Assembly: GCF_014218335.1 (NCBI RefSeq)
Contig: NZ_AP023367.1
Span: 4,087,501 to 4,151,500 of the forward strand
DNA length: 64,000 nt
Source of the DNA: Anaerocolumna cellulosilytica
Lineage (GTDB): Bacteria; Bacillota; Clostridia; Lachnospirales; Lachnospiraceae
Reading direction: 5' to 3'
The notes beneath the pieces are model-generated. The model worked only from the letters and a program-made list of their open reading frames with translations, had not been told where the DNA came from and did not search any database. The position numbers and the translations under genes were made by a program. Below, piece after piece: positions 43,262-51,391 of this stretch (the stretch's first letter is position 1; each line of letters starts with the position of its first letter).

Positions 43262-45454
43262 TTATTCCTCTGCCTTTAAGAGAAACAACACACTCTTAAA
43301 ATCTCCCCAGCCAAAACCTCTGGGCAGTTGAAGTCCAAAATTCATAAGCTGTGTACCTGTCACAGAAGTTTTTCCATTGACGGAGTACGTATATTCTTTA
43401 GCAAGTCCGTTTAAAGGAAATCGGTATAATCTATCATTAGCCGTATAATGTACGAGATAGAAAAATACGGCCGCTTCCCTCTTATCCTCTGACACGTACA
43501 TCCAGCCGGTTATATTTCCTTCAAAAGGACTTAATAATCTGTAAAAATCCCCATACTGAACCAACTGTCTAAGCTCTTTATATAGCGCAATCTGCTCTTT
43601 AACCTCCTGCTTTTCTTCGTCTGACAACTTAGTTACATCCAACTCATAACCAAAATTACCTGCCATTGCTACATGCCCTCTAAATTCCAAGGACGTACTT
43701 CTTCCGGTCTGATGATTAGGAACGGCAGAGACATGGGCTGTCATGGAGCTTGCAGGATATACCAGGCTGGTTCCATATTGTATTTTTAACCGCTCCACCC
43801 CATCCGTGTCGTCACTTGTCCAACCTTGAGGCATATAATACAGTATACCCGGATCAAATCTTCCGCCGCCACCAGAACAGCTTTCAAATAATACCTCAGG
43901 GAACTTATTCGTTAATACCTCCATAACACGATAAACCCCAAGGATATAACGGTGAGCTGTCTCTTTCTGCCTGTTTGCCGGAAGTAAAGCTGAACCTATT
44001 TCGGACATATTTCGGTTCATATCCCATTTTACATAACTAATATTTGCAGTTGAGAGCACTTCTGAAAGCATGGTTATAATGGCCTCTTGTACATCTTCTC
44101 TGGAATAATCAAGAATTGCCTGCTTCCGTCCCAGACTTTTACTTCGGTCTGGCACATGCAGACACCAGTCAGGGTGTGCACGGTATAAATCGCTGTCGGG
44201 CGAAACCATCTCCGGTTCAAACCAAAGTCCAAACCCCATACCATACCCGTTAATCTCCTCAGACAGTATCTTTAATCCACCCGGTAATTTTTCCCGATTC
44301 ACAAACCAATCACCCAGACTGGAATTATCCGTATTCCGCTTACCAAACCAGCCGTCATCCAAAACCAGTAATTCCATTCCAAGCTGCGCTGCTTCTTTTG
44401 CTATATCTTTCAATTTCTGTTCTGTAAAATTAAAATACGTGGCTTCCCAGTTATTTATAAGAATTGGTCTTTCTGCATTTTTGTATTTACCACGTGCCAG
44501 ACGGTTTCTATATAATCGGTGGTAAGTTCTAGACATTTCCCCAAACCCTTTTTTAGAATAAACCATAACAACTTCCGGCGTTTGAAATTCTTCTCCCTCT
44601 TCTAACAACCACTCAAAATCAAAGGGATTGATCCCCATAACTACGCGGGCAGTTTTATACTGTTCAACCTCCACTCCTGCCAGAAAGCTGCCACTGTAAA
44701 CCAAGCTGAATCCATATACCTGTCCGGTATTTTCTGTTGCCTTTTTTTCTGACAGTGCCATAAAGGGATTCTCAGAATGTCCGCTGGCACCTCTACGGCT
44801 TTCAATGGATTGGATCCCATTTACCAAAGATCTTTTTACAATATGACGTTCTCTTCCCCAGCTTCCGGATAGAGTCACTAAATCATAGTCAAAATGGTCA
44901 AAATCCACTGCCATACTGAGCGCTCTGTGTAATCTTAAATTGGTTTCTCCCAGATTCAAAAATTTCACAGATCGTATAATGGCATCGTATTCCTTAAATA
45001 CTGTATAGCTTAAAACAACTTTTAAACCGATTAACCTGTCAGACAGTGTAATAAGTAGTGTTTCTGCTTCATCTTTACTCTCGGTATAAACTGCCGGCAG
45101 TCCTTGTAACACAGGTTTTCCTTTAACAATTTCATAGGATTCATATGTCAGATCTGTGATTCTTGAACCATTCTCTAGCTGTATCATATAAGCCGGCATA
45201 CGTAAATCTGTATTCCCATAAGCCGGATACTCTATTGGTCTGGTATCTAATGAAAAACTATCGTCCTCATCAGGATTGGCATGAAAGGAACCCCTCCCAG
45301 AGGCCAGCTCCATCTCCTCCACTACCGGAAGTTCAATCTTACTCCCCCAATATATGTGTGATAAGTACTTTTCTTTTAATATCTTCATAATATAGGTTGA
45401 ATGTTTTGTTTGTAAAATAAAACTGCTTTGCACTTCATCATATATAATTCCCAT
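43262..45454 (-). CDS. Alpha-galactosidase, GH36
   Basis: A 730-residue cytoplasmic retaining alpha-galactosidase that would cleave raffinose-type oligosaccharides and galactomannan fragments. The N-terminal beta-supersandwich precedes the (beta/alpha)8 barrel. The nucleophile is Asp in VKWDMNR (about residue 478) and the acid/base lies in TSDDTDG (about residue 549). FEPEMVSPDSDLY is also typical. The ATG with AGAGGAG just upstream (MGIIYDEVQ) is chosen over the one nine codons earlier. No signal peptide. It heads a DUF1848-containing operon. Confidence 0.95.
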   Translation of the reverse strand: MGIIYDEVQSSFILQTKHSTYIMKILKEKYLSHIYWGSKIELPVVEEMELASGRGSFHANPDEDDSFSLDTRPIEYPAYGNTDLRMPAYMIQLENGSRITDLTYESYEIVKGKPVLQGLPAVYTESKDEAETLLITLSDRLIGLKVVLSYTVFKEYDAIIRSVKFLNLGETNLRLHRALSMAVDFDHFDYDLVTLSGSWGRERHIVKRSLVNGIQSIESRRGASGHSENPFMALSEKKATENTGQVYGFSLVYSGSFLAGVEVEQYKTARVVMGINPFDFEWLLEEGEEFQTPEVVMVYSKKGFGEMSRTYHRLYRNRLARGKYKNAERPILINNWEATYFNFTEQKLKDIAKEAAQLGMELLVLDDGWFGKRNTDNSSLGDWFVNREKLPGGLKILSEEINGYGMGFGLWFEPEMVSPDSDLYRAHPDWCLHVPDRSKSLGRKQAILDYSREDVQEAIITMLSEVLSTANISYVKWDMNRNMSEIGSALLPANRQKETAHRYILGVYRVMEVLTNKFPEVLFESCSGGGGRFDPGILYYMPQGWTSDDTDGVERLKIQYGTSLVYPASSMTAHVSAVPNHQTGRSTSLEFRGHVAMAGNFGYELDVTKLSDEEKQEVKEQIALYKELRQLVQYGDFYRLLSPFEGNITGWMYVSEDKREAAVFFYLVHYTANDRLYRFPLNGLAKEYTYSVNGKTSVTGTQLMNFGLQLPRGFGWGDFKSVLFLLKAEE

Positions 45455-45840
45455 AAATACTCCTCTCTCCTGTTTCATCAATAAACAATTTAAGGTCTCT
45501 ATTCCTTTGTCTTTTCTTATTGTATACTAAAATATAACCAATAACAATGTAATTTTCATGCTTAAATTTAGCAATTTGTTGAGTCCTCCAAATTGATTTA
45601 ATATTATATTCCTTGTGATTCCTTATGATAATTAACCAATTATAGTACCCGGGTGTAAAACCTCTCACAAATAATATATCAACCATTTTACAATGCAAAC
45701 GACCAAATATACCTGCGTTTTACCAATTGTCATAACCATTAAGTTCTTTTATGTTGTATTCTCCCAGAATAAGTGGTATTATGGTATAGGTTGTTCTTCT
45801 AAAGAAAAATACAAATATAATTTAAGGAGAGTAATTTAAA
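45455..45840. other. Intergenic stretch between GH36 and DUF1622 genes
   Basis: The 386 bp between divergent genes should hold both promoters. No clear consensus pair, RNA motif or supported ORF is visible; a minus-strand 86-codon frame here has no family resemblance and mostly overlaps the GH36 start. Confidence 0.5.
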
Positions 45841-46260
45841 ATGGAAGCGCTTCATAGTTTATTAGCTGAAATCGTTGATTTAGCAATCATTGTATTTGAG
45901 CTAATGGGTGTTGGTGTGTTAATTATTTCAGGTATCCGGGGTATATATTCTTACTTTACTAGGAATCCCTTAACCCGTCTGAATCTTGCAAAGGGTATGG
46001 CCATGGGACTGGAATTTAAACTTGGCAGTGAAATCTTAAGAACTGTTATTGTCAGAGATTTTTCTGAAATTCTAACCGTGGCAGGAATTATTATTTTAAG
46101 AGCCACTCTTACATTTTTAATACATTGGGAAATTAAAAATGAAGAAGCGAATCACGACTTACATGAAACAATTCGTGATGATGATGTGGCAGTTGGAAAA
46201 AAAGAAGAAAATGTTACAAATCAAAAGGTCATAAAATTAGATAAATTAAGCCTGAAATAA
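45841..46260 (+). CDS. DUF1622 membrane protein, copy 1
   Basis: The 139-residue protein has about three hydrophobic helices, one near residues 10-32, another around the MAMGLEFKLGSEILRTV segment and one over TVAGIIILRATLTFLIHW. That central motif is the DUF1622 signature. A hydrophilic tail follows (HETIRDDDVAVGKKEE). Function unknown. AAGGAG precedes the ATG. A close paralogue follows 19 bp later, so the two are co-transcribed and may form a hetero-oligomer. Confidence 0.88.
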   Translation: MEALHSLLAEIVDLAIIVFELMGVGVLIISGIRGIYSYFTRNPLTRLNLAKGMAMGLEFKLGSEILRTVIVRDFSEILTVAGIIILRATLTFLIHWEIKNEEANHDLHETIRDDDVAVGKKEENVTNQKVIKLDKLSLK

Positions 46261-46279
46261 TATATGGAGGTGTAAATAG

Positions 46280-46648
46280 TTGGAAGCCCTACACGAACTT
46301 TTAAAGTTTTTGCATGAGCTGTTAAATGAAACCGTTGATGTTGCAATTCTTTTATTTGAATTTATGGGTGTTATTGTATTATTGATAGCTGGTCTGCATG
46401 GTATTATTGATTATTTCAGAAAGTGTCCTTTAACCCGGTTGAATCTTGCAAAGGGTATGGCCATGGGACTTGAATTTAAGCTTGGCAGCGAGATTTTAAG
46501 AACTGTTGTAGTAAGGGACTATAAAGAATTTATGATTGTTGCAGGTATTATCCTGCTTCGTGGAACCCTTACCTTTTTAATTCACTGGGAAATTAAAAAT
46601 GAAGAAGCTCATCATGATTTTAATAAAAAGTTGGAAGACAAAAGTTGA
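46280..46648 (+). CDS. DUF1622 membrane protein, copy 2
   Basis: A 122-residue paralogue of the preceding protein with the same core (LTRLNLAKGMAMGLEFKLG, IHWEIKNEEA) but a shorter tail and a slightly longer N-terminus. It starts at TTG, with GGAGGTG at good spacing. A 29-base stretch inside the core is identical between the two genes, pointing to recent duplication or gene conversion. Function unknown. Confidence 0.88.
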   Translation: MEALHELLKFLHELLNETVDVAILLFEFMGVIVLLIAGLHGIIDYFRKCPLTRLNLAKGMAMGLEFKLGSEILRTVVVRDYKEFMIVAGIILLRGTLTFLIHWEIKNEEAHHDFNKKLEDKS

Positions 46649-46782
46649 ATAAAAGACATTCAACCCTCTTAGCTTGTAGACCAAAGGTCGCAGATGGAAT
46701 CTAAAAGCCTTAAAAATAACTGCCAATATTACGATCCATTTGCAACTAAAGTATTTACACTTCAGGCAATATACTGTATCAT

Positions 46783-46848
46783 TATAATAACAAGGGTGTC
46801 CTTAAATACTGAGATTCAGGGTGAATTCAGCATTTTGGGATGCCCCTT
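46783..46848 (+). promoter_or_regulatory. Promoter-proximal hairpin upstream of the M14 pair
   Basis: TATAAT at 46783 is followed within a few bases by AAGGGTGTCC, which pairs with GGGATGCCCCTT (wobble and one bulge). The T-rich ACTTTATTTTA follows. It may be a 5' stabilising hairpin, an attenuator, or a terminator for the DUF1622 pair; the -35 region is weak. Confidence 0.4.
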
Positions 46849-46877
46849 TACTTTATTTTAGAAAGGATGAATGTACT

Positions 46878-47819
46878 ATGGTAAAAACCGTATTTTCTAT
46901 TGACCTCCCGGTGTTGGAAAATATGTGCATATTAAAGAACCGATTACAACCTCTTGACTTGACAGGGAATGAAAGACGTGTAAGTATCGTAACCGGTATT
47001 CACGGAGATGAATTAGAGGGACAATATATTTGTTATGAAATTATTCGGAGAATCAAGGAAAATATGGAACATCTCTGTGGTATTATAGATATTTATCCCA
47101 GCCTTAACCCTCTGGGTATGGATTCATTAACTAGGGGTATTCCTGCTTTCGATTTGGATTTAAACCGCTGTTTTCCTGGAAGTAAAGAAGGTGATATGGC
47201 AGAAAATGCTGCTGCTAAAATAGTTGAAGATATTTTAGGCTCCCATTTGTGTATTGATCTTCATTCCAGTAATATATTTTTAAGAGAAATTCCCCAGGTA
47301 AGGATGATTGAAGAAAATGCCTCCATGCTTTTACCTTACGCCAAATTGTTAAATCTTGATTTTGTATGGGTTCATCCTTCTGCAACCGTTCAAAACGCAA
47401 CTCTTGCCCATGCACTAAATACCAATGGTGTACCAACTATTGCTGTAGAAATGGGTACTGGCATGCGTATTACTAAGCAGTTTGGTGACCAGATAACAGA
47501 GGGTATTTTCTGCCTTTTAAAAGAAATCGGTATGTGGAGCGGGGACGTAATTCTTCCAAAGACTCCTATTGTGTCTTCAGAAGGACATAGGGATGTTACG
47601 ATGGTTCATGCAGAAGCCTCAGGCATCTTTCTGCCCGCAGTTAAACATTGGAACAGCATAAAAAAAGGAGATGTTATCGGGGATATTGTTAATACTCTGA
47701 CCGGTGAAATCGAACAGCATATTATCGCCCCCTGCGACGGTATGGTATTTACTCTCAGAGAATATCCGGTTGTGAACAGCGGTTCTTTAATTGTCCGTAT
47801 CTTAGGAGGTGACTTGTAA
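46878..47819 (+). CDS. Zinc-dependent succinylglutamate desuccinylase/aspartoacylase-like protein (M14), active copy
   Basis: A 313-residue M14-like deacylase/carboxypeptidase. The metal ligands His42 and Glu45 (GIHGDELEG) and His129 (CIDLHSS), and the catalytic Glu191 (IAVEMGTG), are present. A C-terminal beta domain (from about residue 235) follows, as in the AstE/aspartoacylase family. The substrate is unknown; an amide or N-acyl amino compound is inferred. I start at MVKTVFSIDL, which has AAAGGA upstream. It overlaps the next gene by one base (TAATG), so they are coupled. Confidence 0.87.
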   Translation: MVKTVFSIDLPVLENMCILKNRLQPLDLTGNERRVSIVTGIHGDELEGQYICYEIIRRIKENMEHLCGIIDIYPSLNPLGMDSLTRGIPAFDLDLNRCFPGSKEGDMAENAAAKIVEDILGSHLCIDLHSSNIFLREIPQVRMIEENASMLLPYAKLLNLDFVWVHPSATVQNATLAHALNTNGVPTIAVEMGTGMRITKQFGDQITEGIFCLLKEIGMWSGDVILPKTPIVSSEGHRDVTMVHAEASGIFLPAVKHWNSIKKGDVIGDIVNTLTGEIEQHIIAPCDGMVFTLREYPVVNSGSLIVRILGGDL

Positions 47820-48754
47820 TGCACAAAGATATTGTTTATTCTGTGAAATCTCCTTTTCGTTCTGAAATGAATATCTTAGGTTACCGTTTCGGTAAAGGCG
47901 AAAAATCAGCCTGTATTGTTGGACCTACCAGGGGCAATGAAGTTCAGCAGCTTTATATCTGCTCTCAGATTATTAAAACCTTATCAAGACTTGAAAAAAC
48001 CGGTGCTATCGTAAATAACAATGAAATTATGGTTATCCCCACTGTCAATCAATACTCTATTAATACAGAAAAACGTTTCTGGGCTATGGATAATACGGAT
48101 ATAAACCGTATGTTTCCCGGTGATGAAGAAGGCGAAACCACCAAAAGAATTGCCGCAGGCATCTTCAATGCAGTTAAAGGATTCAGCTATGGAATCCAGT
48201 TCGCCAGCTTCCATACTCCCGGAGATTTTATTCCCCATGTCAGAATGATGGAAACCGGTTATCAGAATACCAGTTTGGCTAATTTATTCGGACTTCCTTA
48301 TGTGCTGACAAGAAAGCCCCAGCCTATCGATACAGGCACCTTAAACTACAACTGGCAGTTAAACGGTACGAATGCTTTTTCTGTTTATACCAGTGCAACC
48401 GACTACATCGATGAAAAATCAGCAAATCAGGCTGTATCCTCCGTTCTACGCTTTCTTACCAGAATGGGTATAATAAAATATAACTGCCATAACGGCTTTA
48501 TTGCCACTACTTTAGAAGAAGAACTGCTGATGTCCATTCGTGCAGATGTTTCCGGCATTTATAGGCGTTTTAAAGAGCCGGGGGAAGAAGTAACTTTTGG
48601 AGATCTTCTGGCAGAAGTGGTTGACCCCATAGAAGGTGAAGTAAAATCCCAGATAATAGCTCCAAGTGACGGTATTATCTTTTTTGCTCATGGAAAGCCG
48701 CTAGTCATTGAAAATTGTACCGTATATAAGTTAATTCGCAGACTTCACGAGTAA
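47819..48754 (+). CDS. M14-like deacylase paralogue lacking metal and catalytic residues
   Basis: A 311-residue paralogue of the upstream protein with the same length and C-terminal beta domain. The metal-binding HGDE is RGNE (Arg38), and the catalytic Glu position carries FSVYTSATD. His132 remains (ASFHTPG). It is therefore probably a pseudoenzyme that pairs with the active copy, or an enzyme with altered chemistry. Translation is coupled by a TAATG overlap. The ISAs1 element begins 45 bp beyond its stop. Confidence 0.85.
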   Translation: MHKDIVYSVKSPFRSEMNILGYRFGKGEKSACIVGPTRGNEVQQLYICSQIIKTLSRLEKTGAIVNNNEIMVIPTVNQYSINTEKRFWAMDNTDINRMFPGDEEGETTKRIAAGIFNAVKGFSYGIQFASFHTPGDFIPHVRMMETGYQNTSLANLFGLPYVLTRKPQPIDTGTLNYNWQLNGTNAFSVYTSATDYIDEKSANQAVSSVLRFLTRMGIIKYNCHNGFIATTLEEELLMSIRADVSGIYRRFKEPGEEVTFGDLLAEVVDPIEGEVKSQIIAPSDGIIFFAHGKPLVIENCTVYKLIRRLHE

Positions 48755-48799
48755 TACTTGTATAATTTGCCAGAAAATAAGTATATTCTGTGAACTCCT

Positions 48800-50044
48800 C
48801 AAGACAAACGCATGAATATATTTAAAGGTTTATAAGAATAAGGGAAAAGTGTATAATCATTCCAAGGGGGATGAAAAAATGCACAAGACATTGAAATATT
48901 TAGAACAAGTAGAAGATTTAAGACAGAAGAAAAAAATTCTTTACAAGATGAGTGATATTATAGCGCTGGTATTCTTTGCAATGCTGGCAAATGCAGACGA
49001 ATGGATAGCAATAGAAATATTTGGGAAAGAACATGAGAAGTTTCTGCGAAGATATTTGGAGCTTCCAAACGGCATTCCTTCTCACGATACGATTCAACGT
49101 GTATTTAGCATGGTATCCCCAGAGTTTCTTCAGAAATTCCAACTGCTTTGGAATGAGATGCTAAGTAGCGGAGAAGGAGAAAAAATCAAAAAAATCCTCG
49201 CCATTGACGGAAAAACACAATGTGGAAATAGGAACAAAGACCAGAATGCAAACCATATTGTCAGTGCAGTGGACGAGAAAGGAATCTGCCTTGGGCAAAA
49301 GCGAGTAGAAGAAAAGACCAATGAAATTACAGCGATTCCTGAACTGCTTGACGATTTGAACGTGAAAGGTCATATCATTACAACGGATGCAATGGGAACG
49401 CAAACGCAGATTGTAAAGAAGATATGGAAAAAGAAAGCCGATTACGTGCTAGCCCTAAAAGGAAATCAGGGAAGACTTCATGAGGATGTGAAATTATATT
49501 TTGATGATGTTGGATTATTGGAGCAGTGTGCCTATACAAAGACAATAGAGAAAGCGCGAGGCGGCATAGAGAAGCGCGAATACTGGCAGAGTGTAGATAT
49601 TGCATGGCTAGAGCAGAAGAAGGACTGGGCAGGGCTGAAATCCATTGCAATGACACGCAATACTATAGTCAGAAACGAGGTAGAGATAACGGAAACCCGA
49701 TATTTTATAAGTAGTCTACCACTAGAGGTCAGCGAAATTGCCCGAGCGATTCGGGGACATTGGATGGTGGAAAGTTTTCATTGGCATCTGGATGTAACCT
49801 TTCGAGAGGATGACAACCACACCCTTGAAAAGCAGGCAGCATTTAATTTAAATATCATGAGAAAACTGGCATTGAACGTATTAAGGATATATGAATTAAG
49901 GAAAACGCCCATGAGCCTGAAAATGAAACGCTTTGCAATTGGAACGAATCCTGAAAGACACTTGGAAAACATTCTGAATCTGTAATACTTAAAAAAGATA
50001 CATTCAAGTGCTTGTTAATAGAACACATTCATGCGTTTGTCGTG
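48800..50044 (+). mobile_element. Complete ISAs1-family insertion sequence, 1245 bp
   Basis: The ends are CAAGACAAACGCATGAAT and, on the opposite strand, CACGACAAACGCATGAAT, imperfect terminal inverted repeats of about 23 bp (20 matches). The element is flanked by a 10-bp direct repeat, GTGAACTCCT, at 48790-48799 and 50045-50054, as expected of a target duplication. It holds one intact transposase gene. The identical target repeats suggest a recent insertion. Confidence 0.93.
48879..49985 (+). CDS. ISAs1-family DDE transposase
   Basis: The 368-residue protein has the ISAs1 layout: an N-terminal H_repeat-associated domain (LRQKKKILYKMSDIIALVFF), then the DDE core with LAIDGKTQCG (first Asp), IITTDAMGTQ (second Asp) and the C-terminal RGHWMVESFHWHLDVTFRED (Glu). 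The start is the ATG after AAGGGGG; the upstream frame adds ten residues without support. The gene is intact and the element may be active. Confidence 0.95.
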   Translation: MHKTLKYLEQVEDLRQKKKILYKMSDIIALVFFAMLANADEWIAIEIFGKEHEKFLRRYLELPNGIPSHDTIQRVFSMVSPEFLQKFQLLWNEMLSSGEGEKIKKILAIDGKTQCGNRNKDQNANHIVSAVDEKGICLGQKRVEEKTNEITAIPELLDDLNVKGHIITTDAMGTQTQIVKKIWKKKADYVLALKGNQGRLHEDVKLYFDDVGLLEQCAYTKTIEKARGGIEKREYWQSVDIAWLEQKKDWAGLKSIAMTRNTIVRNEVEITETRYFISSLPLEVSEIARAIRGHWMVESFHWHLDVTFREDDNHTLEKQAAFNLNIMRKLALNVLRIYELRKTPMSLKMKRFAIGTNPERHLENILNL

Positions 50045-50063
50045 GTGAACTCCTTTATAAATC

Positions 50064-50091
50064 TTGACATATGTGCAAAATAGTTTAAAAT
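50064..50091 (+). promoter_or_regulatory. Promoter of the PrsA-like gene
   Basis: TTGACA and TAAAAT are 16 bp apart. The -35 box begins only 10 bp beyond the ISAs1 target repeat, so the insertion removed native upstream sequence from beside the promoter. A GAGCGT/ACGCTC hairpin lies in the leader at 50128-50147. Confidence 0.75.
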
Positions 50092-50181
50092 GTAAAGTAT
50101 GTGTATGCTTTTATTTATTTATGCTTGGAGCGTATTAGAAGACGCTCTCGCACTTAAGAATTATAATTTGGAGGAAACCTA

Positions 50182-51252
50182 GTGAAGAAATCAAAAAAAA
50201 TTCTGAACCTCCTGTTAATAGCCTTATTAGCAGTTGGAATGACATTGACAACAGGGTGCAGCAAAAAACAGAATCCTGCCGAATCTTTGGTATTAACTGT
50301 TAATGACCAGAATGTGTACTTAAATGAAATAATGTATTATATTTCTGCTGTTGAAGCCCAAGGTGCCCAATGGGAGCAAATGTACCAGGCCTATTATGGG
50401 TCAAGTTATTGGGATACAGAATACGAAGAAGGCAAGACCATGCGTGACCAGGCAAAAGAATATGTTATGGATACTGCTATCAAATACGAAATTATTTATG
50501 ATAAGGCAGTAAAAGAGAACTATACTTTAACAGAGGATGAGAAGAAACAGGCCGAACGTAACGCAGAAACTATTCTTGCAGAAATGACTGAAGATACTTT
50601 AAAGATTACAGGTTTTACCAAAGAAATCCTTACTAAGGTTCAAGAAAAGCTTATGCTGGGTGAAAAATATTACAGCAAAATTGTAGAAGACCTTCCTATC
50701 GATGATGAAGCTATTAAAGCTGGTATTAAGTTTGAAGATTACAAACAGTACAATACTAAATATATCTTTGCAGCCACTTCCAAACTGGATGAAAGCTACA
50801 ATACAGTTGAGTTAAGTGATGAAGAAAAAGCAGCAGCAAAAACCGCTGTTACTGATGCCCTGAAAAAGGTGAACGAAGGCACTGAATTCGCTGATATTGT
50901 GAAAGATAACGATACGCTTACTACCGCAGATGCTAATTTTGTCTATGAAGACGGAAGCATTGAGAAAGAATATCAGGATGCTGCTATGAAACTGGAGAAT
51001 GGAGCTGTTACAGACAGCATAATAGAAACAGAAACCGGTTATTATATTATAAAGATGGTGAATAATAATTCTTCTGAAAGCTATGACACAGCTGTTGCTG
51101 ATGCTGTTGCCACTGCAGAGGACGAAGGTTTTACTGCTGAGTATAACAAAATAAAAGAAGCTTATACAACTACTATTAACACTAAAGTATGGGATTCTAT
51201 TAAGCTTGGTAATATAACAATTGTCGCAACCACTGAAAGCAAAGATAAATAA
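50182..51252 (+). CDS. PrsA-like peptidyl-prolyl isomerase lipoprotein
   Basis: The signal peptide ends in a lipobox (LTTGC, Cys26). A SurA/PrsA-like N-terminal chaperone region (residues ~35-170) is followed by a divergent parvulin domain (from ~185), which ends at GAVTDSIIETETGYYIIKMV. PrsA proteins help fold secreted enzymes on the outer membrane face, which suits a strain exporting polysaccharidases. It starts at GTG with GGAGG upstream. Monocistronic, with its own promoter and a strong terminator. Confidence 0.88.
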   Translation: MKKSKKILNLLLIALLAVGMTLTTGCSKKQNPAESLVLTVNDQNVYLNEIMYYISAVEAQGAQWEQMYQAYYGSSYWDTEYEEGKTMRDQAKEYVMDTAIKYEIIYDKAVKENYTLTEDEKKQAERNAETILAEMTEDTLKITGFTKEILTKVQEKLMLGEKYYSKIVEDLPIDDEAIKAGIKFEDYKQYNTKYIFAATSKLDESYNTVELSDEEKAAAKTAVTDALKKVNEGTEFADIVKDNDTLTTADANFVYEDGSIEKEYQDAAMKLENGAVTDSIIETETGYYIIKMVNNNSSESYDTAVADAVATAEDEGFTAEYNKIKEAYTTTINTKVWDSIKLGNITIVATTESKDK

Positions 51253-51283
51253 TAAATCATGTAAATTTACTTGATTTATACAT

Positions 51284-51345
51284 AAGAAACTCCATGACTT
51301 TCTTACAACACCTACTCGGTTAGATGAGATGTCATGGAGTTTCTT
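51284..51345. terminator. Bidirectional terminator between foldase and GH3 genes
   Basis: AAGAAACTCCATGAC and GTCATGGAGTTTCTT form a perfect 15-bp stem with a 32-nt loop; the genes converge here. Its arm resembles that of the hairpin at 21963. Confidence 0.87.
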
Positions 51346-51391
51346 CTTTGTACAACACTACTATGGAAACCACGTTTTCTAACCTTTACAA

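Noticed and set aside
45438-45698. Minus-strand 86-codon frame upstream of GH36
   Set aside because: Overlaps the GH36 start in another frame and has no family features.
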